Positions 50,979 to 60,269 of a DNA stretch of 64,000 nucleotides are shown piece after piece. The notes below the pieces were generated by a model, which was not told the DNA's origin, ran no database searches, and saw only the letters and a program-made list of their open reading frames with translations. Source of the DNA: Lachnospiraceae bacterium. Lineage in GTDB: Bacteria; Bacillota; Clostridia; Lachnospirales; Lachnospiraceae. How positions within the stretch are numbered: position 1 is the first letter of the stretch; each line of letters starts with the position of its first letter. The translations under genes were made by a program, and so were the position numbers. The stretch spans positions 310,001-374,000 of the forward strand of contig CAJTFW010000001.1 of assembly GCA_910575445.1 (NCBI GenBank). Direction: 5' to 3'.

Positions 50979-53114
50979 GTGGCGTATACCATGTTGGAAG
51001 AAAGAACAAAACGACATCTAAATATTGGAGAGATAAAGGGCAATATGCTGAATTTAAAATCGGCGGCGCTTCGTTTTTTGCATGAGCACTGCGAAGGACT
51101 GCGTTTTAGCAAGAAAATGACAGAGAAAGAACAAAAAGAAGGCAGCTACAGCGGGAGAAGTCTAAAGGAGCATCAGATTCCCTATCATATGCAGATGGAT
51201 ATTGACAGACTCTGCCTAGAAAATGCCGTCAGGGATTTTATAGAATCGGGAACAACAGAGGATGCTTTTAATGTATATTTTTGCTATCTGGAGATGTTTG
51301 TGGGTGACTATGGAAAATCAAGGCAGATGATTGAGCTTTTGTCTGAATATGAGTCGAACTCCAGTTCGCTTCTTATGAAGCACAGAGACCACTATGCCCA
51401 TTCGGTGTATGTATTTATACTTGGCTTGGCTATCTATGAGACAAGTCCTAAGTATCGTGCAGCATATCAGGGATTTTACGAAAAAAATAAAGAGTATTTA
51501 AAAATAAAAGAAGAATTAAATAGCGCGTTTGACGATGAAAAGGCGCTGGCACATCATTTTCTGCAATATTGGGGACTTAGCTCTTTGTTTCATGATATTG
51601 GCTATCCTTTTGAGCTTCCTTTTGAACAGGTGGCGGCTTATTTTGAAGTCCATGGCGATAAGAGAAAGAACAGACCTTTTGTGGCCTATCACAGTCTGGA
51701 GAATTATATAAAACTAAAAGAAAAGACAAAACATACATTGGCAAAAGAAGTCTATGATTCAGAAGAAGCAGTCTTTCAGACGACAGATGAACTGTTTGCG
51801 TATGATATTGCGATTGATAAGAAGCTGTCTAAGAATTACTATACCTTTACGAAGGAGAGTATGAAAAAGACGCTACAGGAAAAGCCAACACATCCTGAGA
51901 ATTTTAACCACTTTATGGACCATGCATATTTCAGTGCAACAATATTATTCAAAAAATTGTTTGAAGAATTAGAGTGTCCTATCACAAAGTCAGGGATTGA
52001 TGCGATGACTGCGATTATTCTTCATAACAGTCTGTACAAATTTTCAGTTGCCTTTTATAAAGATAAGATTACGGATTCTTTTAAGGCCAAGCTGCACCCG
52101 CTTGCCTATCTTTTGATGCTGTGTGATGAATTACAGTGTTGGGACAGAACTGCATATGGACGCAATTCCAGGGCAGAGCTTCATCCGATGGGCTGTGAAT
52201 TTGTCTTTACAGAGAATAAGATTCAGGCAACCTATCTCTATGATAAAGCAGAAGAAATCAAGATAGAAGCTTTTAAGAAAAAATATAAAAGCTATAAAGA
52301 CAATAAAGAAAAAGGGGAGGAACCAAAATTAAAAGCATATTCTGGTATGTATATCAAGGAAGATGGCTTGAATATCAGCAAGTTTCAGGCAGATATTGAA
52401 AAAATCGTAGAGTTAAATACCAAAAACAGTATTCTGGATTTGACAGTTGATATGAAACTAGAAGAACGAAATACAAAGAATAAAAACATCTATCTCTCCA
52501 ACAGCAATTTTATCCATCTCTATAATTTTGCTGTGGCATTAAATGGCAGATGGTCTAAGATAGACGAGTGGAACACTGCAAAAGAAGACAAGCTAGAAGA
52601 AGATTTTCTAATGCAAAACAGGGAAGCTTTTGAAAAAGAATTTGGTATGCTTTCTCTGGAATATAAGTTAAGCAATATCAACCAGGCGAAAGCTTTTGCA
52701 AAATATTTAGATGTGATTGGCTGTTTTTATACAGACAGACCAGTGGCCTATGAGATGTTAAAAGGTTTTACAGAAAAGGAAGCAGGAATTATCGGTCCTA
52801 TAGAGCATCAAAGATGGCTAAAAGAGCACTATAAGATGGGATGGGTGTATACCAAGGATACCAACATTCAAAAAGACGAAAGAGAGCTTTTGCGTGTCCA
52901 TTATGATATGGTAGAGGATGCACTTGTGAAAGAGGGTGAGGCAATCACGGAGATATTAGATGACGATAACAGATTTAAAGAGATTGCAGAAGCGAATTAT
53001 AAGCGGTTAGAGAAGGAAGAACAGGATAAAGATACTGAGCCTTTGAATGCAATGCTTAGTCTGTTAAAGCTGTATGATGGCTTGCGTATTTATCAATATA
53101 AAGTGACAGAATAG
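50979..53114 (+). CDS. Large HD-domain protein with RyR-like C-terminal segment
   Basis: A 711-residue protein with no signal or membrane helix. The HD phosphohydrolase part has His135/His138/His141 (KHRDHYAHS), His205-Asp206 (SLFHDIGYPF), His315, His349 (ILHNSLYK) and Asp383 (LLMLCDELQCWDR), so metal ligands appear intact. Near residues 605-645, GPIEHQRWLKEHYKMGW and RVHYDMVEDA recall the RyR domain, found in prokaryotic conflict and nucleotide-signalling systems. The GTG start has AGGAGGT eight bases upstream. It heads an operon with an Mrr nuclease and a TIR protein, so a role in anti-phage defence is inferred; the substrate is unknown. Confidence 0.65.
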   Translation: MAYTMLEERTKRHLNIGEIKGNMLNLKSAALRFLHEHCEGLRFSKKMTEKEQKEGSYSGRSLKEHQIPYHMQMDIDRLCLENAVRDFIESGTTEDAFNVYFCYLEMFVGDYGKSRQMIELLSEYESNSSSLLMKHRDHYAHSVYVFILGLAIYETSPKYRAAYQGFYEKNKEYLKIKEELNSAFDDEKALAHHFLQYWGLSSLFHDIGYPFELPFEQVAAYFEVHGDKRKNRPFVAYHSLENYIKLKEKTKHTLAKEVYDSEEAVFQTTDELFAYDIAIDKKLSKNYYTFTKESMKKTLQEKPTHPENFNHFMDHAYFSATILFKKLFEELECPITKSGIDAMTAIILHNSLYKFSVAFYKDKITDSFKAKLHPLAYLLMLCDELQCWDRTAYGRNSRAELHPMGCEFVFTENKIQATYLYDKAEEIKIEAFKKKYKSYKDNKEKGEEPKLKAYSGMYIKEDGLNISKFQADIEKIVELNTKNSILDLTVDMKLEERNTKNKNIYLSNSNFIHLYNFAVALNGRWSKIDEWNTAKEDKLEEDFLMQNREAFEKEFGMLSLEYKLSNINQAKAFAKYLDVIGCFYTDRPVAYEMLKGFTEKEAGIIGPIEHQRWLKEHYKMGWVYTKDTNIQKDERELLRVHYDMVEDALVKEGEAITEILDDDNRFKEIAEANYKRLEKEEQDKDTEPLNAMLSLLKLYDGLRIYQYKVTE

Positions 53115-53130
53115 ATAGTGGAGAAAAACG

Positions 53131-54006
53131 ATGAGTGAGAGCAGACCATACGAGACAGAAAATGGCCTTTTAGAAGATATTACAGTTGCGAAAAAGCTGG
53201 TAGAGATTTTGGATATTCTGTTTGGAGAAGGAGCCAAAGCACAGGTAGAGCGAATGTTGGTCAGTGAGATAGAAGATATGCTAGAAGAACGCACGGGACA
53301 GGCACTAGATGATAAACTGTATATTGAGCAGTATCATAAAGTGCGGGATGCGCTGATGGCAAAAAAGATTATCTCCTATGACACAAAAACATACAGACTA
53401 CTTAAAAAAAGCAAAGAACAGGTTTTGGAGAAAGACTATCAGGATGCTCTAGCTTTTATCAAAGTAGAGAATAAAGAAACTTTAGAAACCAAGAAAAAGA
53501 CAGAGAACAACAAAACTCCTAGCTTTGATATTGCAACACAGACAGAAGAATTTAGAGCTTATGTGCTATCGTTACTTCGAACGATGAAACCATTTGAATT
53601 TGAACGGCTGACAACACAGCTCTTAAGAGCATGTGGACTGGAATTCTATCCGGGACGTCGTACGGGAGATGATGGCGTCGATGGATATGGCTATATCACA
53701 GTTGCAGGACTTTTTAAATTCAAGGTGTTAGTACAGTGTAAGCGTTACCAGGAGAGCACCAAGATTGCCAACTATGCAATTAGAGACCTGCGCGGCGCAG
53801 TATCGACAGACGCTTATAAAGGACTGTTTGTGACCACTTCTTCTTTTTCTCCAAGGGCTAAGGAGGAAGCGAATAAATTTCCGCAGATTGACCTGATTGA
53901 CGGGCGGCAGTTTGTGGATTTGATGATAGAGAAAAAGATAGGGATTGTCGAAGAAAACGGAACATATTCTATGAAAAAAGATTATTTAGAGCATATTCAA
54001 CTATAA
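53131..54006 (+). CDS. Mrr-type restriction endonuclease
   Basis: A 291-residue protein. The N-terminal 130 residues are helical and unassigned, with EDITVAKKLVEILDILFG at the start. Residues about 150-285 form the Mrr_cat PD-(D/E)XK nuclease: FEFERLTTQLL, GDDGVDGYG with Asp184, VLVQCKRYQ with Gln202-x-Lys204, then FVTTSSFSPRAKEEA and IDLIDGRQFVDLM. Mrr-type nucleases cut DNA, often modified DNA. It lies 16 bases after the HD gene and 18 before the TIR gene. The N-terminus might bind a partner in this set. Confidence 0.85.
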   Translation: MSESRPYETENGLLEDITVAKKLVEILDILFGEGAKAQVERMLVSEIEDMLEERTGQALDDKLYIEQYHKVRDALMAKKIISYDTKTYRLLKKSKEQVLEKDYQDALAFIKVENKETLETKKKTENNKTPSFDIATQTEEFRAYVLSLLRTMKPFEFERLTTQLLRACGLEFYPGRRTGDDGVDGYGYITVAGLFKFKVLVQCKRYQESTKIANYAIRDLRGAVSTDAYKGLFVTTSSFSPRAKEEANKFPQIDLIDGRQFVDLMIEKKIGIVEENGTYSMKKDYLEHIQL

Positions 54007-54024
54007 CATAGAAGGAAACAAAAG

Positions 54025-55497
54025 ATGGGACAGGAATTACAAGGATTAGAATTTTTAAAGAAACATGAGATTGTAGATAAAAAATGCAGATTTACCGAGC
54101 CATTTGCTTTTATCAGCTATTCCCATGATGCGCATGATGCGATGATTGTCAGAGAGGTATTTCTAAAGCTGTATGAAAAAGGCTATAATCTGTGGATTGA
54201 TATAGCCAATATTCCATACAATGAAAGTGAATGGAGTATGGCGGCAATAGAAGCATTAAAGTCGAAGGAGTTCTGCAAATTCGCGTTCTATTTTCGAAGT
54301 GAATCTTCCATGCTTAAGGAGACGATAGAAAAAGAACTTTATATGATTAAACGGCTTGTACATATTGGAGATATTGTCACAGTTGATATTTGGGAAAACA
54401 GAGAATTAAATGCAGAAGAATATAAACAATTTGTTTTAAATGAAAAAAGTACCGAAGAGTATAAGATTTGTGATACCATATGCGATATTGTCAAAACAGG
54501 AAATTCTGCCATTCGTTTTGCAAAGGATTTGGACAACAATATGGACAGACTGGTAGACATTATCGCAAAAGAGTTAGAAAAAAGAGGAGTTCATAGATAT
54601 ATAACCCCAAGTACAGAGATTTCCTGGAATGAATTTGATAATATCAAAGCATTTTCCTATCAGGATAAAGCCTATCTGGTATCAGATGCAAGACAGGCTT
54701 ATTGTGCAATTATAGATATCTTCAAACAAAACCATGCAGATTTTCAGGTAGAAAAGGTTGTGGAAGGTAAAACCGGCTATTATGTTAAGCTTACGGATGG
54801 CAGTGAATTAAACATGGTAAATGGCGGCTATGGTATCACTTTAAAAAGTGTAAAAGAGATAAAGAGCTGCCCGGACTTAAAGCTTTATGGTGATGTCTTG
54901 CCAGGTGCCAAGGAGGTTCCCGTTTATAAGACATTATTAAGAGATGCATCATCTTGTGAATTTGTGAACTTTGAACCAGAATCTTTTTCGGATTTTGTAA
55001 CTCGCCATAAGAAAATAGTAGCAGACTATAAAAAGCAGCAGAGACAAAACAACACCAGAAAGGTGCCACCGATTCCTTTTAAAAATCTGAAAATCCATAT
55101 GCCAGAAGAACTGATTGGCAATCGGGATATCTCAACAGATAGTTGGAAGTCACTGTTTAATATGCTGATGGATGCCTTTGGTGCGTTTACCAATGCTGAA
55201 TATAGTGCATATCGACAGAAGGAGGAGGCTAAGAAAGGTATAAAAGCGCCAATAGTGATTACAAAAGCAGATTATGACGAAGGAAAAGTTGGATGTGTCA
55301 GATATCAGCCAATCAAGGGCACAGAATATTATTTCTTTAATAGTTATGGAATTACCGCACTTCTAAATGCTATGGACAAAGAGATAAGATACTACATAGA
55401 TTATAGTAATAGTACAAAAGGTACACAGACAGGTATCGAAGAAGTTAAGATTTCTTATTCCCTTCCCAAAGGGGAATTTGCAGATATGTTTTTATAA
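54025..55497 (+). CDS. TIR-domain protein with a long C-terminal region
   Basis: A 490-residue protein. Residues about 25-115 form a TIR domain: FAFISYSHDAHDAMIVREVF, then GYNLWIDIANIP, EWSMAAIEAL and CKFAFYFRSESSM. In bacteria TIR domains usually cleave NAD+ or make signalling nucleotides during phage infection. The C-terminal 370 residues have no domain I recognise (a region with YYVKLTDGSELNMVNGGYG and later VGCVRYQPIKGTEYYFF) and may sense a trigger. It is the third gene of the HD-Mrr-TIR operon. Catalytic residues of the TIR domain cannot be certified by eye. Confidence 0.8.
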   Translation: MGQELQGLEFLKKHEIVDKKCRFTEPFAFISYSHDAHDAMIVREVFLKLYEKGYNLWIDIANIPYNESEWSMAAIEALKSKEFCKFAFYFRSESSMLKETIEKELYMIKRLVHIGDIVTVDIWENRELNAEEYKQFVLNEKSTEEYKICDTICDIVKTGNSAIRFAKDLDNNMDRLVDIIAKELEKRGVHRYITPSTEISWNEFDNIKAFSYQDKAYLVSDARQAYCAIIDIFKQNHADFQVEKVVEGKTGYYVKLTDGSELNMVNGGYGITLKSVKEIKSCPDLKLYGDVLPGAKEVPVYKTLLRDASSCEFVNFEPESFSDFVTRHKKIVADYKKQQRQNNTRKVPPIPFKNLKIHMPEELIGNRDISTDSWKSLFNMLMDAFGAFTNAEYSAYRQKEEAKKGIKAPIVITKADYDEGKVGCVRYQPIKGTEYYFFNSYGITALLNAMDKEIRYYIDYSNSTKGTQTGIEEVKISYSLPKGEFADMFL

Positions 55498-55543
55498 TTT
55501 TCAAAAAGGAGAAATATAACAAAAACTAGGAGGTAGACTCTTT

Positions 55544-56428
55544 ATGGAAAGGATTGTATGGGATGAAAAATACAACATTGGAGTAGAAGTAGTGGATAAG
55601 GCACATGCCAAGCTTTTTCGGATTATTGATAAACTACTTGAAAATTTACAAGATGTAACATCCAATCAACATACATATATGGAAGGTATTAAATATTTAG
55701 ATGCCTATGCCATGAAACATTTTTCAGAAGAGGAAGCATTTATGCGTTCCATTCACTATAGCAGATATGCACAGCACAAGAAGATACACGATAATTTTCG
55801 GGATAAGACTTTGCTTTCGCTGAAAAAAGACTTGGAATTATCGGGATATTCATCAGTAGCTGTACAGCGTTTTGTGGAAACGATGTCTCTTTGGTTGAGT
55901 GAACATATCTTAAAGGCAGACCAGGCGATTGTGGGAAGAAAAGCTGTATCAAAAAAACGTGACCTTTCCTCACAGATTGCAGCAATCTCAAGAACCATCG
56001 ACCGGGCTACAACAGAAGTATTTCAGACAGAGATGAAATTGATAAATGAAAAGTATAAGGGGCTTAATATCGGCGATGCATACTATTGTCGGCAATGCTT
56101 TGATGTTGAGGGCGGAATTAAGCTTCAGATTCTTCTAGGTGTAGAGGAATCCCTTATCCTTCGGGGCGCCAATCGAATCGTAAGGCGAAAGACTGTACAA
56201 AAAAGCGATATTACAACAGCGATGCTTTTGAAGATTTTTGAACAAATGTTTGAGCGTATTGGCAGACTGTTTCGGGCGGAAGAAGAGAGTGCACTTGAGA
56301 AGGAGAACTTATTAACTGTAGAAGAATTCAGAACGGAATTTATGAAAGGATATCCCTGTAGTCTGCTATACAGCAATAAAGTCGGGCATTTAGCCTTTTG
56401 TTACCGCAACTGGCGGGTAAGGACTTAA
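55544..56428 (+). CDS. Bacteriohemerythrin with extra C-terminal domain
   Basis: A 294-residue protein. Residues 1-135 are a hemerythrin-type four-helix bundle with a full di-iron ligand set: His21, His59, Glu63, His78, His82, His121 and Asp126. These proteins bind O2 or sense it. About 160 further residues follow, with YYCRQCFDVEGGIKLQILLG and a helical MLLKIFEQMFERIGRLF, unlike standard single-domain hemerythrins (about 135 residues). AGGAGG precedes the ATG. It is 46 bases after the TIR gene, and could belong to that operon or be separate. Its stop is four bases from the stop of a convergent gene. Confidence 0.8.
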   Translation: MERIVWDEKYNIGVEVVDKAHAKLFRIIDKLLENLQDVTSNQHTYMEGIKYLDAYAMKHFSEEEAFMRSIHYSRYAQHKKIHDNFRDKTLLSLKKDLELSGYSSVAVQRFVETMSLWLSEHILKADQAIVGRKAVSKKRDLSSQIAAISRTIDRATTEVFQTEMKLINEKYKGLNIGDAYYCRQCFDVEGGIKLQILLGVEESLILRGANRIVRRKTVQKSDITTAMLLKIFEQMFERIGRLFRAEEESALEKENLLTVEEFRTEFMKGYPCSLLYSNKVGHLAFCYRNWRVRT

Positions 56429-56432
56429 AAGA

Positions 56433-57950
56433 CTACCATCCAAAACTAAAAAGCCAGGCAATCAGGATACGAAGAGCACTTGTAAGAAAGCGGGAAGTCA
56501 ACACAGAGGGGACACCAACTTTGATGGTATTCTCCTTAGCCTGTGCAAGTCCTAGTCCTACCGGGATAAAATCACAGGCAGCCTGGGTATTGATGGCAAA
56601 GAGCGCTGGAAGTGCCAAAGAGACAGCAATCACACCATTTCCTATCTGTGTACCAATAATAGTACCTATAACCTGGGCAATAATAGCGCCTGGCGCCAAT
56701 ACAGGTGAGAGAAATGGAAAAGAGATAAGAACACCTAGTATCAAAAGCCCTAAGATATTGGAGGAGAGTGGGGTAAGGCTTTTGGCAATCCATGCATTGA
56801 GGCCCGAACATTCGACGATGGCAGTTAAAAGAGAGACAAAGCCCATCAAAGGCAAAAGCGTGTGCAGCATCATCTGCACGCTGTCCTGTGAGGCTTTATA
56901 GAATAAGCCACAATATTTTCCAATACCAGAGAGAGGATAGTTAAAAAGGCGGGCTAAGCGCGCAGAGACCCCTTTGATGGGCGCCTTTGATGCTGCTTTT
57001 TGTCCTTCGGTGGAAGTGATACATTCAGCGGTGACATCTGATACATAAAGTTCTTCTGTAATATAGCGGGCCAATGGCCCGCTTTTTCCTGTGGGCAAAA
57101 GATTGACAGTGGGAATATGTTTTTTGGGATAGATGCCACAACGAAGCGTACCACCACAATCAATAACCGCCAGAAAGACCTCATTATCTGGCACAGTGGA
57201 AGTAAAACCATTGACGCAAATACAGCCGGTTAAAGATGCAATCTTATCGACAATATCCGGGCGGATGCCGCCGCTGGTGATATAGATAAGTTTGTTGCGT
57301 GTGTTGTCCGGTTTGACTACCAGGGGGCCACCGTATCCGCTTCTTCCGGCAACAATACGTATCTCATGCCAGGGGGCATCAGAGGCTAAGGTGCCTTTTG
57401 TAGGCGCTGTGGCAGAATCCTCTTGAAAATCTGGTGTATCAGGAAGGATTAATTGCATCTTTTGGCTGTAATAAGCCGTCGTATAGTCTGTTACTATTCC
57501 ACAGAGAAAGTTGGCAAAGAGTCCTGCGATAAGATAGCGGACAGCAAGTGGATAGACCGAGTATCCAAGCATCTCAACACCATGGGCAATACCAAGCCAG
57601 ATAAAAAGCTCGGAGGAGTTAATATGTGGAAAGATACCGCTGCTGGTATGACAAAAATAAGAAGCACAGGCAAAATATGAGGGCTTGTCTTTTTCTGAGA
57701 GAAAGCGTCCAAGGGTCAGGGCCGAAGGGTTACATAGAAGCAATGCACCAAAAAAAGGAATCAACATATATTTGAGCAGCAGATGCCGGGAAGCCAGCGC
57801 TGCTGCTTTTTCAATAAGGTGTGTGGGAATCAGCCGAATCAAGGTATTGGTCAGCATCAGAACCATAAAAATCGTAGGAAGTAAATCCACACACCACGAG
57901 ATTAGAAAATTTCCGCCATAAGAGCAGACATCTGCAAAAAAAGTAATCAT
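56433..57950 (-). CDS. Fused glucitol/sorbitol PTS enzyme IIC-IIBC (SrlA-SrlE fusion)
   Basis: A 505-residue membrane protein. Residues about 1-180 match the EIIC subunit SrlA (FCHTSSGIFPHIN; compare [12 protein letters not shown] in the separate SrlA), then a linker, and about 190-505 match SrlE ([25 protein letters not shown] with the candidate phosphocysteine, [20 protein letters not shown]). In the operon on the other strand these are two genes. The ATG at 57950 has AGGAG upstream; the frame is open 49 codons further. It may be a second hexitol transporter or a diverged copy. Confidence 0.8.
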   Translation of the reverse strand: MITFFADVCSYGGNFLISWCVDLLPTIFMVLMLTNTLIRLIPTHLIEKAAALASRHLLLKYMLIPFFGALLLCNPSALTLGRFLSEKDKPSYFACASYFCHTSSGIFPHINSSELFIWLGIAHGVEMLGYSVYPLAVRYLIAGLFANFLCGIVTDYTTAYYSQKMQLILPDTPDFQEDSATAPTKGTLASDAPWHEIRIVAGRSGYGGPLVVKPDNTRNKLIYITSGGIRPDIVDKIASLTGCICVNGFTSTVPDNEVFLAVIDCGGTLRCGIYPKKHIPTVNLLPTGKSGPLARYITEELYVSDVTAECITSTEGQKAASKAPIKGVSARLARLFNYPLSGIGKYCGLFYKASQDSVQMMLHTLLPLMGFVSLLTAIVECSGLNAWIAKSLTPLSSNILGLLILGVLISFPFLSPVLAPGAIIAQVIGTIIGTQIGNGVIAVSLALPALFAINTQAACDFIPVGLGLAQAKENTIKVGVPSVLTSRFLTSALRILIAWLFSFGW

Positions 57951-57988
57951 ATACAATTCTCCTAATCTGATATCTTTTTCACAATCCC

Positions 57989-58017
57989 AATATAACATAT
58001 TTACGGTTATTTTCCAA
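57989..58017 (-). promoter_or_regulatory. Promoter of the fused SrlA-SrlE gene
   Basis: On the minus strand TTGGAA (58012-58017), 17-base spacer, TATATT (57989-57994). Confidence 0.55.
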
Positions 58018-58069
58018 CGACTGGAAAAAGAATGTATTAATTTTGACCAAAAAATGCGGTAATATGCTA

Positions 58070-58120
58070 TCAGACAAAGCAAAGTACACATGGCCATGGA
58101 ACTTTGAAAGAAAAGTCTGA
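58070..58120 (+). promoter_or_regulatory. Nested palindrome in the srl operon leader
   Basis: Three layers are visible: TCAGAC (58070-58075) with GTCTGA (58115-58120), CAAAGT (58080-58085) with ACTTTG (58101-58106), and a central CATGGCCATG (58089-58098). A TTGACC at 58043-58048 may be the -35 with a poor -10 near 58065-58070, so the palindrome lies at or just after the transcription start. It is a candidate operator for the PRD regulator or an RNA hairpin. Confidence 0.5.
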
Positions 58121-58153
58121 CACAACGACAGGTTCTGTAAAGGAGGATTTTAT

Positions 58154-58612
58154 ATGAATATTATCCCTTTGATTCTCTTATTTTGTGTGGCATTTTCCAT
58201 ACAGTATCTCTTGACTTTTTTGCAGATGAAGAGCTTTATGCGCTCCTATCGCAGTCTGAGGCAGAAAGGACGTGTGGCGATTGGAAAGGCAAAAGGGGCC
58301 TTTTTCGCCGGTGCTATTGCGATGTTTGCAATAGATGACGAGGGAAAGGTGCTAGAAGGCTGCTATATGCAGGGAGTGACCGTCTTTGCCAGAGTGAAAG
58401 CACTAAAGGGCTTTGAGGGACTTTTGGTAGGTGCGATAGAGAAAGCAGACTGCCAGAGACTGCATCTGGCAAAGCCACTTACCAAAGCGGTTCTTGAGAG
58501 TGCATCAAACTATCGGATTCTGATGTCCGGGGGAGAGATTAAAGAAGAACCTGCTCCGCTTACAAAGGCAGCCAATCTGTTTCGGCGAATGGCTGTGCCA
58601 CATACAGAATAA
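58154..58612 (+). CDS. gutM: Glucitol operon activator GutM-like protein
   Basis: A 152-residue protein of the GutM (SrlM) family, which in enterobacteria activates the glucitol operon. An N-terminal hydrophobic segment (residues 3-24) is followed by the family motifs GRVAIGKAKGAFFAG, FAIDDEGKVLEGCYMQGVTVFARVK (two adjacent parts) and LTKAVLESASNYR. AAAGGAGG precedes the ATG. It is the first gene of the srl operon, 14 bases before srlA, as in other Firmicutes. How a membrane-tethered activator works is not known. Confidence 0.85.
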   Translation: MNIIPLILLFCVAFSIQYLLTFLQMKSFMRSYRSLRQKGRVAIGKAKGAFFAGAIAMFAIDDEGKVLEGCYMQGVTVFARVKALKGFEGLLVGAIEKADCQRLHLAKPLTKAVLESASNYRILMSGGEIKEEPAPLTKAANLFRRMAVPHTE

Positions 58613-58626
58613 GGAGGTTTGTTTCT

Positions 58627-59166
58627 ATGAATATTATTGTAAATGCAGCGGAAGGCTTTATGGGATTGTTTGACGCAGGGGCGCTTACCTTTGTCAACTG
58701 GGTCTCCACGATTGTACCAAAAGTTCTGTTACTTCTGGTATTTATGAATGCACTGATTGCACTGATTGGACAGGAGCGTATCAACAAATTTGCAAAGGTC
58801 TGCTCTGGGAATGTGATACTGGCTTATGGCGTGCTTCCATTTTTATCGGCTTTTATGCTTGGTAATCCAATGGCACTGTCGATGGGAAAATTTCTTCCTG
58901 AGAGAATGAAACCAAGCTACTATGCATCTTCGACTTATCACTGCCATACCAACAGCGGAATGTTTCCCCATATCAATGTGGGTGAAATCTTTATCTACTT
59001 AGGAATTGCAGATGGTATTACCACACTTGGTCTTAGCACAACACCACTTGCACTCCGCTATCTGTTAGTTGGTCTTTTGATGAATTTTATGGCTGGATGG
59101 GTGACGGATTTTACAACGACATTTGTGATGAAACAGCAGAATATTGAACTAAAGAATACATTATAG
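58627..59166 (+). CDS. srlA: Glucitol/sorbitol PTS enzyme IIC
   Basis: A 179-residue membrane protein with about four helices and the EIIC2-Gut motif [19 protein letters not shown]. It forms, with SrlE, the channel that imports and phosphorylates sorbitol. AAGGAGG lies before the ATG. It is similar along its length to the N-terminal part of the fused protein encoded on the opposite strand just to the left. Confidence 0.9.
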   Translation: MNIIVNAAEGFMGLFDAGALTFVNWVSTIVPKVLLLLVFMNALIALIGQERINKFAKVCSGNVILAYGVLPFLSAFMLGNPMALSMGKFLPERMKPSYYASSTYHCHTNSGMFPHINVGEIFIYLGIADGITTLGLSTTPLALRYLLVGLLMNFMAGWVTDFTTTFVMKQQNIELKNTL

Positions 59167-59183
59167 GATTTGGGGGAGAGAAG

Positions 59184-60224
59184 ATGGCTGAATATAGAGC
59201 GATTAAAGTAGAGAGAGGAAGCGGTGGCTTTGGAGGACCTCTGACGGTGATGCCAAAAGAGGGAAAAGACAAGGTGGTTTTTATCACAGGCGGCGGCGCA
59301 GAGCCAGATATTATCGAAAAGATTGTAGAACTGACCGGATGTACGGCAGTCAATGGATTTAAGACATCGGTCCCAGATGAAGAGATATTTTTGGTTGTTA
59401 TTGACTGCGGAGGTACGCTTCGCTGCGGCATTTACCCACAGAAACGGATTCCTACCATTAATATTATGCCTGTGGGAAAGAGCGGGCCTTTGGCAAAATT
59501 TATCACAGAGGATATCTATGTATCCGCAGTAGGGCCAGACCAGATTAGCCTAGCAGACGCAAAAGATGCAGCTAAGATGGCAGTAAAAGAGCCTGAGAAG
59601 ACGCAGGAGAAGTCAGAGGAGCCTAAGACAGAACCAGAGCGGAAATATAAATACAGCAAGGATAAAAAGGTCTCAGAGACGCTAGGAGAGACCAGCAAAT
59701 CCAGTATTATTCAGAAAATCGGCATGGGTGCTGGTAAAGTGGTTAATACCCTCTATCAGGCGGCAAGAGATGCTGTACAGTCGATGATTACCACCATTTT
59801 GCCTTTTATGGCTTTTGTGGCGATGTTGATTGGTATTATCCAGGGTTCAGGCTTTGGCGATTGGTTTGCGAAGCTTTTGGTGCCACTTGCCGGCAATGGT
59901 GTGGGACTGATTATCCTTGGATTTATCTGTTCGATTCCGGTGCTTTCAGCGCTTCTTGGACCTGGTGCGGTGATTGCACAGGTAGTTGGTACGATGATTG
60001 GTGTGGAGATTGGTAAAGGAAATATTGCTCCTAGTCTGGCGCTTCCAGCATTATTTGCCATCAATACCCAGTGTGCATGTGACTTTATCCCAGTGGGCTT
60101 AGGACTTGCAGAAGCAGAGCCGGAGACTGTGGAAGTTGGAGTGCCATCTGTACTTTACTCCCGTTTCTTAATCGGTGTACCAAGAGTGCTGGTTGCATGG
60201 GTGGCAAGTATTGGACTTTATTAA
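59184..60224 (+). CDS. srlE: Glucitol/sorbitol PTS enzyme IIBC
   Basis: A 346-residue protein. The cytoplasmic IIB part (residues 1-120) has [12 protein letters not shown] and [12 protein letters not shown] with the candidate phosphocysteine Cys75; a charged linker rich in Glu/Lys/Pro follows (about 125-170), then the membrane IIC part ending in [19 protein letters not shown]. It receives phosphate from SrlB and delivers it to sorbitol during import. 17 bases separate it from srlA. Confidence 0.9.
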   Translation: MAEYRAIKVERGSGGFGGPLTVMPKEGKDKVVFITGGGAEPDIIEKIVELTGCTAVNGFKTSVPDEEIFLVVIDCGGTLRCGIYPQKRIPTINIMPVGKSGPLAKFITEDIYVSAVGPDQISLADAKDAAKMAVKEPEKTQEKSEEPKTEPERKYKYSKDKKVSETLGETSKSSIIQKIGMGAGKVVNTLYQAARDAVQSMITTILPFMAFVAMLIGIIQGSGFGDWFAKLLVPLAGNGVGLIILGFICSIPVLSALLGPGAVIAQVVGTMIGVEIGKGNIAPSLALPALFAINTQCACDFIPVGLGLAEAEPETVEVGVPSVLYSRFLIGVPRVLVAWVASIGLY

Positions 60225-60269
60225 ATACATAGAACATTTGTAAAAGCGAAAAGAAAGGAAGATATCAAT

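Noticed and set aside
55498-55543. Terminator between the TIR and hemerythrin genes
   Set aside because: No stem with T-tract visible in the 46-base gap; co-transcription stays possible.
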